From assembly GCA_013202185.1 (NCBI GenBank), contig JABMSA010000627.1, forward strand, positions 1-7,337: a stretch of 7,337 nt of DNA. Direction: 5' to 3'. The notes below the pieces were generated by a model. It did no database searches, had not been told where the DNA came from, and saw nothing but the letters and a program-made list of their open reading frames with translations. Below, in pieces: positions 1 through 6,655 of this stretch. The position numbers were made by a program, and so were the translations under genes. Position 1 is the first letter of the stretch. Each line of letters opens with the position of its first letter. This DNA comes from Planctomycetota bacterium. Its GTDB lineage: Bacteria > Planctomycetota > PUPC01 > JABMSA01.

Positions 1-23
1 CGGTGCATGGTGTACCGGCGGAC

Positions 24-458
24 ATGGCCAGGAAGCCGAGAATCCAGTACGAGGGGGCTGTCTATCATGTGATGAGCCGGGGAGACCGCGGCGGCAAGAT
101 CTTCAAGGATAGACTCGACTACGATCTGTTCCTGACGGGCACAGCAGAAGCCTGCGAACGGACCGGGTGGCGGATTCACGCGTACGTGTTGCTCCCGAAC
201 CATTTCCACTGGCTTGTGGAAACACCCGAAGGCAATCTTGTGGACGGGATGAAATGGTTCCTGGGGGCGTACTCTCAAAGATACAACAGCCGGCACGGGC
301 AAAGGGGCCATGTGTTTCAAGACAACGGCAATCCTGCTCTGGAGTTCGACGGGACCGACGACTACCTCAAGTCTACTGCCCGAGCCGTCGCAAATCCTAC
401 GGGTACAAAAGGATTTGCGACTGCCACCGACCTCCCATCGCCTCCCGCGTTCGGCTGA
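24..458 (+). pseudogene. REP-associated tyrosine transposase (Y1/HUH, RAYT-like), C-terminal part lost
   Basis: Family role: HUH single-strand transposases of the IS200/IS605-like Y1 superfamily. REP-associated members nick and join single-stranded DNA at palindromic REP hairpins. Seen: from the ATG at 24 the protein begins MARKPRIQYEGAVYHVMSRG, typical of the family. The metal-binding HUH motif is H60-F-H62 in PNHFHWLVE. The catalytic tyrosine is probably Y83 or Y87 in AYSQRYN. Family-like sequence runs to GHVFQ (residue 99, base 320). The usual continuation (GRYKA..., then a ...YIHLNP...-type segment) is absent. It is replaced by about 45 unrelated residues up to the stop at 458, which are read through a hairpin repeat. 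An in-frame GTG at 3 and starts before the window cannot be excluded; no strong ribosome site precedes 24. Inference: a 3'-truncated, inactive copy. Confidence 0.8.
387..421. repeat. Perfect 12-bp hairpin (REP-like palindrome)
   Basis: GTCGCAAATCCT at 387-398 is the exact reverse complement of AGGATTTGCGAC at 410-421, with an 11-base loop. No T-run follows, so it is not a standard terminator. It lies about 66 bases after the point where the REP-associated transposase homology stops. Such transposases act on imperfect or perfect palindromes of about this size, so it may be a REP-type unit belonging to that family (inference). Confidence 0.7.
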
Positions 459-464
459 ATTCTC

Positions 465-501
465 TCGCCCTCTTAACCAACCTTGGCCACACTGAGGGCG
501 A
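465..501. repeat. 8-bp inverted repeat, 21-base loop
   Basis: TCGCCCTC at 465-472 pairs perfectly with GAGGGCGA at 494-501. It sits between the 12-bp hairpin and the left end of IS-A, and the downstream arm is followed by five A residues in all (501-505). It may be the second half of a composite repeat together with the hairpin at 387-421, or a weak bidirectional terminator. The loop is large and no function is shown. Confidence 0.35.
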
Positions 502-524
502 AAAAGCCGGAACTCTCGTACTCT

Positions 525-546
525 CTAGCCCAACTTCCGCAGTTCG
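525..546 (+). repeat. Left terminal inverted repeat of IS-A
   Basis: These 22 bases begin CTAGCCCAACTTCCGC and match the reverse complement of 2471-2492 without mismatch. Identity stops abruptly after ...AGTTCG: the next bases are TTGAAAAA here and CCCTCTGA at the other end. This is the transposase-gene 3' end of the element. Confidence 0.9.
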
Positions 547-592
547 TTGAAAAAACGCTGATTCTATCTGGCTTCGGGGCCAAAAGTTTCCA

Positions 593-2314
593 CTACAAAT
601 CCAGATCGATCACCTTCAGTTGCCGGGGCAGCGTCAGCCCGAGGTGCTCCAACAGTATCTGCTGGTGGTCATCCGGCCGGCACACGTAGCGGCGACGGAT
701 GGTGATGCCGCTGCGGGTGGGGTAAAGGATGTCGACCGTGCGCAGCTCGCTGATCTCCTCGAAGATCCGGCGCGGCTCGTCGCCCAGACCGGCTCGCGTG
801 CAAAGCTGGGCCATCGTCTTCCACAGCACGTAGGCCAGGAAGCAGACCAGGATGTGCGCCTGTACGCGGTGGGCCTTCTGGTGCCAGATCGGCCTGATGG
901 CTAGGTCGCTCTTGTGGATGCGGAAGGCCGCTTCGGCTTCGGTCAGCTGCATGTAGGCCTGCCACAACTCCTGCGGGCTCCACTGCAGCACGTTGCTGCG
1001 CAAAAGGTAGCAGCCTTCGCTCAAGGTCGCCCAATCGCGCCACTGTTCGTTCTTCTTCCACGCAAGCACGGCCCGGCCGTCGGGAGCAGCGTGCACGTCG
1101 GCGTCGAAAAGCTTCGCGGCGCGGCTGTTCTGCGCGAAGAGCTTCCCCAGCCGCCGGGCAATGCGGATCGGGTCCTGCCGCTGGCGGGCACAGCTTTCCT
1201 GCACGCTCCGCAGCCCTTCCTCCAGGCGCTGCTCGAATCGCTCGTGCATGGCTTTCTCTTTTTCCTTCCGATCCGTGCTGCGGCAGAGGATGAAGACCTC
1301 GCCACCCTCCGGCGATGGGCACAGCTTCACCTCCAGCCCCTCGCGGATCGCCTCCCACCCCGCTTCGGTGAGTTGTCGCTCGTAGCGTCGCAGCATCGCC
1401 CGTGGCGTGCCCACGATGTAGCGGCGGCCGCCCGATTTCAGGAAGTCGATCGTGTCCTCGGAGATCATCCCGCGGTCGACCGCCCAGATGCGGTCCGCAC
1501 GGCCGTAGCGGGCTTCCATCGTGGTCACCATCTCCGGCAGCGTCGTCACGTCAGAGCGGTTGCCCGCAAACACCTCGTAGCCCGCCGGCATGCCGCACTT
1601 GCTGACGATCAGCCCGATGCACACCTGCTTGCAGTCCGGCCGCGAGTCCCGCGAGTAGCCCCGCTTGGCCAGATCGTTTGCCGCCGCCTCCCCCTCGAAG
1701 TACGTCGAGGTCACGTCGTAGAGCATCAGATCGTAGCTCAGGCCGAACAGCTCGCCCAGCCGCTGCTTCAGGTGCGTTTGCAGTGCCGCCTTGTGCGGCA
1801 GCAGGTGATCCATCGCTCGGTACAGCCGGTCCTCGTTGACCTTGCGCGCCGGCACGCTCAGCACGTCCGCCATCGCACTGTGCCGGTAGAAGTGCTCGGC
1901 GATCTCCAGCTCACTCGACGGCTTGCACAGCCGCGACAGCACCAGCACCGTCGCCATCATCGGCCACGCCACCTCCTCGCGGCCCGGCGGGATGTGCTTG
2001 GTGAGAAACTCGTCCAGCCCCAGCCGCTGCATCAACTGCCACCCCAGCCACGGCCCCCCGAACTCTACCATACGCTCCGCCCGCACCCGCGACAGGTCCA
2101 CCTCCACCCATTCCGGTTTCACCTCGTCGAACAACCGCCCCTGACGCTCGCCTTGCGCCGCTTGGAGTACGCCTTCCCGCAGGTCCTCCGTGGCGTCGCC
2201 GATGTAGGCCACTGTCCGCTGGCGCGGGCCGCGCGGCGTGCGCACCGACTTCACCAGCTCCCAGTAGGCGTGGCGCTTGCCGTTCTTCGTGATGTAGATG
2301 GGCCGAACATACAT
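593..2314 (-). CDS. IS1634-family (IS4-type DDE) transposase of IS-A, 573 aa
   Basis: Role: cut-and-paste type DDE recombinase that binds the element's terminal repeats. Seen: the N-terminal block (MYVRPIYITKNGKRHAYWEL, then RGPRQRTVAYIGD) is the family's usual opening. The RNase-H-like core has the first catalytic Asp at about D200 (LMLYDVTSTYFEGE), the second at about D280 (IWAVDRGM), and the catalytic Glu at about E461 in TEAEAAFRIHKSDL, with the following Arg and Lys of the IS4-type signature. Length fits the family, and no frameshift or stop is present, so it may be active. The ATG at 2314 is preferred over an in-frame start at 2410: homology begins there, an AGGCGG-like site lies just upstream, and the extra 32 residues look non-coding. 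The TAG stop at 593-595 lies 46 bases inside the inner edge of the left repeat. Confidence 0.93.
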   Translation of the reverse strand: MYVRPIYITKNGKRHAYWELVKSVRTPRGPRQRTVAYIGDATEDLREGVLQAAQGERQGRLFDEVKPEWVEVDLSRVRAERMVEFGGPWLGWQLMQRLGLDEFLTKHIPPGREEVAWPMMATVLVLSRLCKPSSELEIAEHFYRHSAMADVLSVPARKVNEDRLYRAMDHLLPHKAALQTHLKQRLGELFGLSYDLMLYDVTSTYFEGEAAANDLAKRGYSRDSRPDCKQVCIGLIVSKCGMPAGYEVFAGNRSDVTTLPEMVTTMEARYGRADRIWAVDRGMISEDTIDFLKSGGRRYIVGTPRAMLRRYERQLTEAGWEAIREGLEVKLCPSPEGGEVFILCRSTDRKEKEKAMHERFEQRLEEGLRSVQESCARQRQDPIRIARRLGKLFAQNSRAAKLFDADVHAAPDGRAVLAWKKNEQWRDWATLSEGCYLLRSNVLQWSPQELWQAYMQLTEAEAAFRIHKSDLAIRPIWHQKAHRVQAHILVCFLAYVLWKTMAQLCTRAGLGDEPRRIFEEISELRTVDILYPTRSGITIRRRYVCRPDDHQQILLEHLGLTLPRQLKVIDLDL

Positions 2315-2470
2315 GCCGCCTATTCTACGGCCCACCGTAGCCCCGGTGCAAGAGGGTAGGTTTCCACTACATTGCGTTTCGGATGCGCCGCTGGATCTCT
2401 GGCTCAACACTCACGCCAGCTTCTTCGATCCAGCCGGCCGAGAAACAGCGAAAATAAATTTCTCAGAGGG

Positions 2471-2492
2471 CGAACTGCGGAAGTTGGGCTAG
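2471..2492 (-). repeat. Right terminal inverted repeat of IS-A
   Basis: This is the exact inverted partner of 525-546, lying 157 bases upstream of the transposase start. Read on the minus strand from IS-B, it supplies the codons for AQLPQF, so it forms the foreign C-terminal tail of the truncated IS-B reading frame. That frame stops at TGA 2463-2465, inside IS-A. Confidence 0.9.
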
Positions 2493-3752
2493 CTTGAGGT
2501 GGCCGAGGCGGTCGGGATCGTCGACAACGCAGATGTCGAATTTGCCGGCGGCGCGGGAATTGCGCTGCAGCAGCCGCCCGATCTGTCGTTCGACTTGGCT
2601 GCGGTTGGGAGCTTTCTTTCGCGCTTGGAGGCGGCGAGCAAGTTTTTCCAGCCCTTGCTCGATTCGCTGGGAGAAGCGCTGGTGCATCGCTTGTTCTTTC
2701 TTGCGGCGGTCGGCGCTGCGACACAGGATGAAGGTCTCGTCGCCGTCGGGGGCGGGGCATTGCTTGACCTCAAGCCCCTCGCGGATAGACTGCCAGTCGT
2801 CGTCGAGCAGGTCCTGCTCGAAACGCCGCAGCATGGCCTTGGGCATGCCGATGATGTAGCGGCGGCCGCTTTGCTTGAGGAATTCGATGTTGTCGTCTGA
2901 CGCCATGCCGCGATCCATCGCCCAGATGCGGTGTGCCCGCCCGTAGCGGGCCTCCATTTCTTGCACGATCTCTTCCACGGTGGTGGCGTCGTTGCGATTG
3001 CCCGCGAACAGCTCATAGCCCAGCGGGATTCCTTCGCGGCTGACCACCAGGCCGATGCACACCTGCTTGCAGTCGGGCCGGCTGTCGCGCGAATAGCCGC
3101 GCTCGGCCAGCGGATTGGCCGCACACTCGCCCTCGAAATAAGTCGAGGTCACGTCGTACAGCAGCAGGTCATATTCCAGGTCGAACAGGCCGCCCAGCCG
3201 CGTCGCCAGGTGCGTTTCGAGTGCAGCCTTGTGCGGCACGAGCGCGTCGAGCGCCCGATACAGGCGGTCGTCGTTGACCTTGTCCGCCGGGATGCCCAGC
3301 AGATCGGGGATCGCGCTGTGCCGGTAGAAATGCTCGGCGATGTGCAACTCGCTGGACGGCTCGCACAGCCGGCTCAGCACCAGCACGGCCGACATCAGCG
3401 GCCAGGGGATTTCTTCTCGGCCCCTGGCGATCGTGTTTTCAAAGAACGAATCGAGTTCGAGCATCCGCATCAATTGCAGGCCCAGCCACGGTCCACCGAA
3501 CTCGCGGCAGCGCTCCACGCGAACGCGGTTCGCGTCGACCTCCACGTACGCCGGCTCGACGTCGGCGAACAGCTTGCACTGGCGATTCGGCGAGCCCTGT
3601 GCTGCCTGCTTGGCGCCTTGACGGGCAACCTCGTGGGCTTGCCCGATGTACGACACCACGTGCTGGCGTGGCCCGCGAGCAGTGCGGCGAGATTCGACGA
3701 GCGCCCAGTAAGAGTAGCGTTTGCCGTTTTTTGTGCGATAACATTGTCGTAT
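2493..3752 (-). pseudogene. Truncated IS1634-family transposase (IS-B remnant)
   Basis: Seen: the minus-strand sequence matches the IS-A transposase along its length, about two thirds identical by eye. It runs from IRQCYRTKNGKRYSYW (equivalent to IS-A residues 4-18) to FDICVVDDPDRLGHLK (about residue 415 of 573). Both catalytic aspartates are kept (LLLYDVTSTYFEGE and IWAMDRGMAS). The last 160 or so residues, including the catalytic Glu and the RIHK signature, are gone. The break coincides with the IS-A terminal repeat at 2492. At the 5' end there is no own start codon or upstream repeat: the frame continues into a ThiF-like remnant near 3752. The chimeric frame stays open from 3881 to 2463 (472 codons). 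Inference: an inactive older copy, not a source of functional transposase. Confidence 0.85.
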
Positions 3753-4026
3753 GACGACGAAGAAGCCAACCTTGTCTTTCACGGCATTCCAGATCAACTG
3801 CCGGACCTCGACCCTGTCCACGCAGTAGAAAAGGGAGTTGCCGACGCCTGAGCTGCGGCGGAAGAGCTGCCGGAGTAACATGCGAGTGATGACCTCGTTG
3901 TTGACCTGCTGACAGAGGTGAGCGGTGGTCCCGATCCTGAGGGTCGAGATCGCCTCCTAAGTAGTCTTGGCTGGCGCAGTCGCTTTGTCCACTGATATTG
4001 GCTATTCCCGCCAGCCGGTCAACTAC
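3753..4026 (-). pseudogene. Fragment of a ThiF/E1-like adenylyltransferase, frameshifted
   Basis: Family role: E1-like enzymes adenylate the C-terminus of a ubiquitin-like or sulfur-carrier protein. Seen on the minus strand: one frame carries CASQDYLGGDLDP, resembling the ...(S/T)QGY...DLG... segment after the nucleotide-binding loop. A second frame then carries RIGTTAHLCQQVNNEV and GNSLFYCVDRVEVRQLIW, followed by NAVKDKVGFFV. The latter matches the CVDS...R..IW...... pattern just before the DGRM motif of bacterial ThiF-like proteins. Joining the two frames needs a one-base shift near 3937-3944. The N-terminal GxGxxG loop and everything after GFFV are missing; IS-B replaces the rest. Family assignment rests on motif memory over about 85 residues, so it is tentative. 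The 5' boundary is fuzzy. Confidence 0.5.
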
Positions 4027-4402
4027 CCTCTCATCCTCCGCCGCCTTCCGTAACTCCTGTTGCCACAATAAGTTGCAAAACCTCTCTTCTTGTTAGCCAA
4101 TGTTTGAAAGGTGTTTGGATCGGGGAGGCAGAAGGCGGCATTGGACCAGGCGCTGCCGAATTGCTTCACCGAAGACGTTCCTTTGCGCTTTCCAAACGTG
4201 CAGATTGATTTCAGAATTACCTTGTTGATCATGCCGCACCTTATCTGTAGAATTGAGAGGTAAGAACACGGGGCAGACGGCTCGCGACCGAAAAGCGGCC
4301 CCCTGGCCGCCCCCTGGCCCGTTTCATTTCTCTCAGGGACGGTTGCAGGGAGCCGAAGACGGTACATAGTTCAAGCAACTTTAATGCCGCTGAACGTGAT
4401 GC
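4027..4402. other. Non-coding stretch between ThiF remnant and large plus-strand gene
   Basis: No convincing gene is visible. A minus-strand frame (4367 to 4023) is open but has no recognisable protein character. The middle (about 4080-4260) looks more AT-rich than its surroundings, and the part from 4261 is GC-rich with a short tandem repeat at 4298-4319. The promoter of the gene at 4403 should lie here or just inside the frame, but I see no clear -35/-10 pair. It may include the lost upstream part of the ThiF-like gene. Confidence 0.5.
4298..4319. repeat. Two tandem 11-bp units
   Basis: GCCCCCTGGCC occurs twice head to tail (4298-4308 and 4309-4319) without mismatch. Each unit contains GGCC and is partly self-complementary. 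It could be a slippage duplication or a protein-binding pair upstream of the gene at 4403. Nothing else supports a function. Confidence 0.5.
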
Positions 4403-6649
4403 GTGGGGCTTGGTGGACGAAGAAACTGCTTTAGAGAGGGGGGGCGTCTGCTCGGGCTGGTACGCTGCTACGCTGCAACACTCAGGGCGTGCGTTGACAC
4501 GTTCGCTGAGAGGGGGGCGTGCCCGCCGGAGACGCCGGTGACCCTTGATCGGTCACATTTGCAGTACCTGGGTGTTGGCGATCCTGAGAAGTTGGCCGCG
4601 AAGCTCAGAGAGGCCCTAACCGAAGATGAGAGTGTGCCGGACTACGTTTGGTTTGCAGGTGGGATTTCGTCATTCACATGCGCCGCGCCTGTGCCGAGTG
4701 AAATTGCTGAGAAAGAGCTGACTGAGCAGTTCGACTCCGGCAGTGGCTCTGAGGGAGAGGACTTGCGGGTGTACTTGCCTGATAGGCACCTCATGGTGTC
4801 GATACCGACGGGTGAGCCCACGACGGAATATGAGCCGGGGGCAGCTTACAAGATCCATGAGGAGGTATTGAGAGTTGCTGGCCGATGGGACAAGAGGTTC
4901 TTCTTCAGGGGCTCACGTGTCAGAACAGTTGGTGTTGATGAGACGATTCCGGACGGATTCCTGATTGTCAGCGCCGGCATGCGGGAAAGGTTCGACGGGG
5001 TCAAGCTGTTCGCCGAGGAACTGAAAAGGCAAGGCGACTGCTTTACAGAGTGTCTGTTTGAGGGAATCAGCACAGTTACCCGCGCATGCAGATGCGCCCT
5101 CGCCAAGTCTGTGAAGCAAGGGGATCAGCGATGCGACAGTTCCCGTTCGGGTGGCGTAGTGTTGTTCAAGATACAGCTGGATGGGTGGGTCGAGGATCGA
5201 GAGGAGGAGATAGAAGCGTGCGTGAGGGATGAGGAGGCAGCGGAACAAAAGGCCGCCGACACAAGCGTTGCGGGCAAAAAGGCTGAGGCCGGCAACCAGA
5301 ATTGCAACGGCGGGCAAGGCGAGCAGCGAGTGAAGGAACCGCATATGCCGAGCCAAGACTTGCCGACCGATACAACCGGGATGGGGGCAGGTGCGAACGT
5401 GTGTCTGCGAATAGATAGGATTCGACTCAAGCCGCTTGACGAGGCAATGGCCAGGAAGGTTGCTGACGAGGTGGACGATCTGGTCCAGCTCCCACAAAAC
5501 CGGAAGCGATTCCGCGATCAGACAGCAACGTGTGCAAGAATGGTTGTTCGCTACGAACAGGCGGAAGCGGACAGGTGGGAACGTATCAGACAATGGAGAG
5601 AGGCTCTGCGCACAAAGTACGCAGGCGACATTGAGCGGATCAAGACAGATCGGAGATATAGGGAAGGTGAGCGGCCAGACGATGGGTATGAATGGATGGT
5701 GTTCCTTGGCCCCTTGGAGGATAGTACCCCCGGCGACGTGTGTGGTTGGGTAATGGTTCTCGATGACGACGACCTCAAATCGGAGGACGAACTGTTTCCG
5801 GTAGCGGACCTGCCCCCAAGGCCATTCCCGGCGCCCGAACTTTTTATTACCGGGCAGACCGATGACCCGCGCCCCCCAAGGGTGGACGAAGACGGCGCTT
5901 GTGAATACCTGCCGGGATACTATTGGATGCTGGCGGTAATTCACGACAAGTACGAGAGGCAGCGGCCCCGGATCATAGAAAAACGGATCGATCTCCCGCA
6001 AAGCCTTCTTCTGCAGCTAAAGTATGACATGATGTTGAAGAGCCATCCGTTCACGTATGAGCACGTGGGACATGCCCTTGATGTGCGGGCGGATCTCAAA
6101 AGGATAGGCAAAGGCACCGCTGCCCAGCCAACCGCCCCAAATCAGATCGGGAATTTGGAGGCGGATGCGGTGTGTGTGAGGGAGCAGGTGGAGGAAGCGA
6201 AGAAGGAGGTCGAGCGCGTGAGCGCGATGAATCAAGACCGGACGGATCCGGTGAAGGCGCGGAAGTATTGGGCCGATTGGAAGCTGGGTTGGTTCGACAG
6301 TCAGTTCAAACTGCAGCGCCCAACCGGAAGCAAGCGGACGGTTCCGCTAAAGAGCCATCTTACCTCCCACCAACATAATGTGCTGAAGATCCTGTTTAAC
6401 CATTTAGTCGCATCGGGATCGTTTACACATCAGGAGTTGGCGGAAGCCAGGCAAAAGGCTCATGGACGCAACTGGCACGGCAAGTGCGATAGAAAGTGTC
6501 GCGGAACCAACCGCTCCTTCGTATCAAAGCTGAACGCGGCGATCAGAAAGGCCATCGGCCATCTCGATGCGCCAGTCGCTTTGAGATTTGATGAAGCGTC
6601 CCGCGGCTACGCGCCCTATTTCAACATCGATCGGTACTCCTCCCAATAG
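4403..6649 (+). CDS. Large protein of unknown function, two-block with winged-helix-like C-terminus
   Basis: I do not recognise this protein. The longest frame is 748 residues from a GTG at 4403, right after an in-frame stop, with no ribosome site. A GTG at 4538 (703 residues, MTLDRSHLQYLGVGDPEKL) has GGAG six bases upstream and may be the true start. Seen: block 1 (about residues 46-245) is soluble and mixed, with phrases such as VDETIPDGFLIVSAGM. Then comes a charged, Ala/Gly/Gln-rich linker (about 250-314), then block 2 (315-748). Block 2 has acidic runs (VLDDDDLKSEDELF), a short coiled-coil-like stretch (VREQVEEAKKEVERV), and from about 649 a pattern resembling a winged helix (LTSHQHNVLKIL, GSFTHQELAEA, FVSKLNAAIRKAIG, SRGYAPYF). 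No signal peptide or membrane segment was seen. Its position upstream of DUF1580 and primase/polymerase genes suggests a mobile-element protein that may bind DNA (inference). Confidence 0.75.
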   Translation: MGLGGRRNCFREGGRLLGLVRCYAATLRACVDTFAERGACPPETPVTLDRSHLQYLGVGDPEKLAAKLREALTEDESVPDYVWFAGGISSFTCAAPVPSEIAEKELTEQFDSGSGSEGEDLRVYLPDRHLMVSIPTGEPTTEYEPGAAYKIHEEVLRVAGRWDKRFFFRGSRVRTVGVDETIPDGFLIVSAGMRERFDGVKLFAEELKRQGDCFTECLFEGISTVTRACRCALAKSVKQGDQRCDSSRSGGVVLFKIQLDGWVEDREEEIEACVRDEEAAEQKAADTSVAGKKAEAGNQNCNGGQGEQRVKEPHMPSQDLPTDTTGMGAGANVCLRIDRIRLKPLDEAMARKVADEVDDLVQLPQNRKRFRDQTATCARMVVRYEQAEADRWERIRQWREALRTKYAGDIERIKTDRRYREGERPDDGYEWMVFLGPLEDSTPGDVCGWVMVLDDDDLKSEDELFPVADLPPRPFPAPELFITGQTDDPRPPRVDEDGACEYLPGYYWMLAVIHDKYERQRPRIIEKRIDLPQSLLLQLKYDMMLKSHPFTYEHVGHALDVRADLKRIGKGTAAQPTAPNQIGNLEADAVCVREQVEEAKKEVERVSAMNQDRTDPVKARKYWADWKLGWFDSQFKLQRPTGSKRTVPLKSHLTSHQHNVLKILFNHLVASGSFTHQELAEARQKAHGRNWHGKCDRKCRGTNRSFVSKLNAAIRKAIGHLDAPVALRFDEASRGYAPYFNIDRYSSQ
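4528..4540 (+). promoter_or_regulatory. Ribosome site and candidate alternative GTG start
   Basis: GGAG at 4528-4531 is followed after six bases by an in-frame GTG at 4538. The residues before it (4403-4537) are rich in Arg, Gly and Cys and look less protein-like than those after it. This makes 4538 a reasonable true start of the large gene. Confidence 0.4.
5333..5347 (+). promoter_or_regulatory. Internal ribosome site and in-frame ATG at the linker
   Basis: AAGGA at 5333-5337 stands seven bases before an in-frame ATG (5345-5347), which begins MPSQDLPTDTTGMG at residue 315 of the large protein. It lies exactly where the low-complexity linker ends and block 2 begins. Translation from here would give a separate 434-residue protein carrying the winged-helix-like end. 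It could equally be chance in a purine-rich linker. Confidence 0.35.
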
Positions 6650-6655
6650 GCGCTC

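Larger units (their letters stand above)
525..2492 (-). mobile_element. Complete IS1634-like insertion sequence (IS-A), 1968 bp
   Basis: The element is bounded by perfect 22-bp inverted repeats (525-546 and 2471-2492) and contains a single full-length DDE transposase on the minus strand (593-2314). Its size and one-gene layout fit the IS1634 family of the IS4-type group. The repeats start with the self-complementary CTAG, so CTAG could be either the outermost part of the repeat or a 4-bp target duplication; if the latter, the element spans 529-2488. No other direct repeat flanks it: the outer left sequence ends CGTACTCT and the right begins CTTGAGGT. It abuts a truncated related element on the right and REP-type debris on the left, so insertion was followed or accompanied by a deletion (inference). 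Confidence 0.85.

Noticed and set aside
914..2359. Long plus-strand frame (481 codons) opposite the IS-A transposase
   Set aside because: It is antisense to a clear, full-length transposase, rich in Arg, His, Pro and Leu, and shows no motif; a GC-rich shadow.
586..2371. GTTTCCACTACA repeats as a 12-bp target duplication of a smaller element
   Set aside because: The inner ends are not inverted repeats of each other and the transposase stop codon would lie inside the duplication, while perfect 22-bp inverted repeats lie outside.
2931..3851. Plus-strand frame of 306 codons opposite IS-B
   Set aside because: Same composition pattern as the shadow opposite IS-A, because the two elements are homologous; not an independent gene.
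3439..4068. Minus-strand frame of 209 codons spanning the ThiF remnant and IS-B
   Set aside because: Only its first part (about 3945-4026) is in the ThiF register. The rest is out of frame with both ThiF and the transposase, so it is not a single gene.
4023..4367. Minus-strand frame of 114 codons in the gap upstream of the large gene
   Set aside because: Composition is not protein-like and it runs through the tandem GC-rich repeat; no homology recognised.
4913..6001. Minus-strand frame of 362 codons opposite the large gene
   Set aside because: It is rich in Cys, Pro and Leu with no family resemblance and no ribosome site. The plus-strand frame is longer, charged and soluble, and is followed by a terminator on its own strand.
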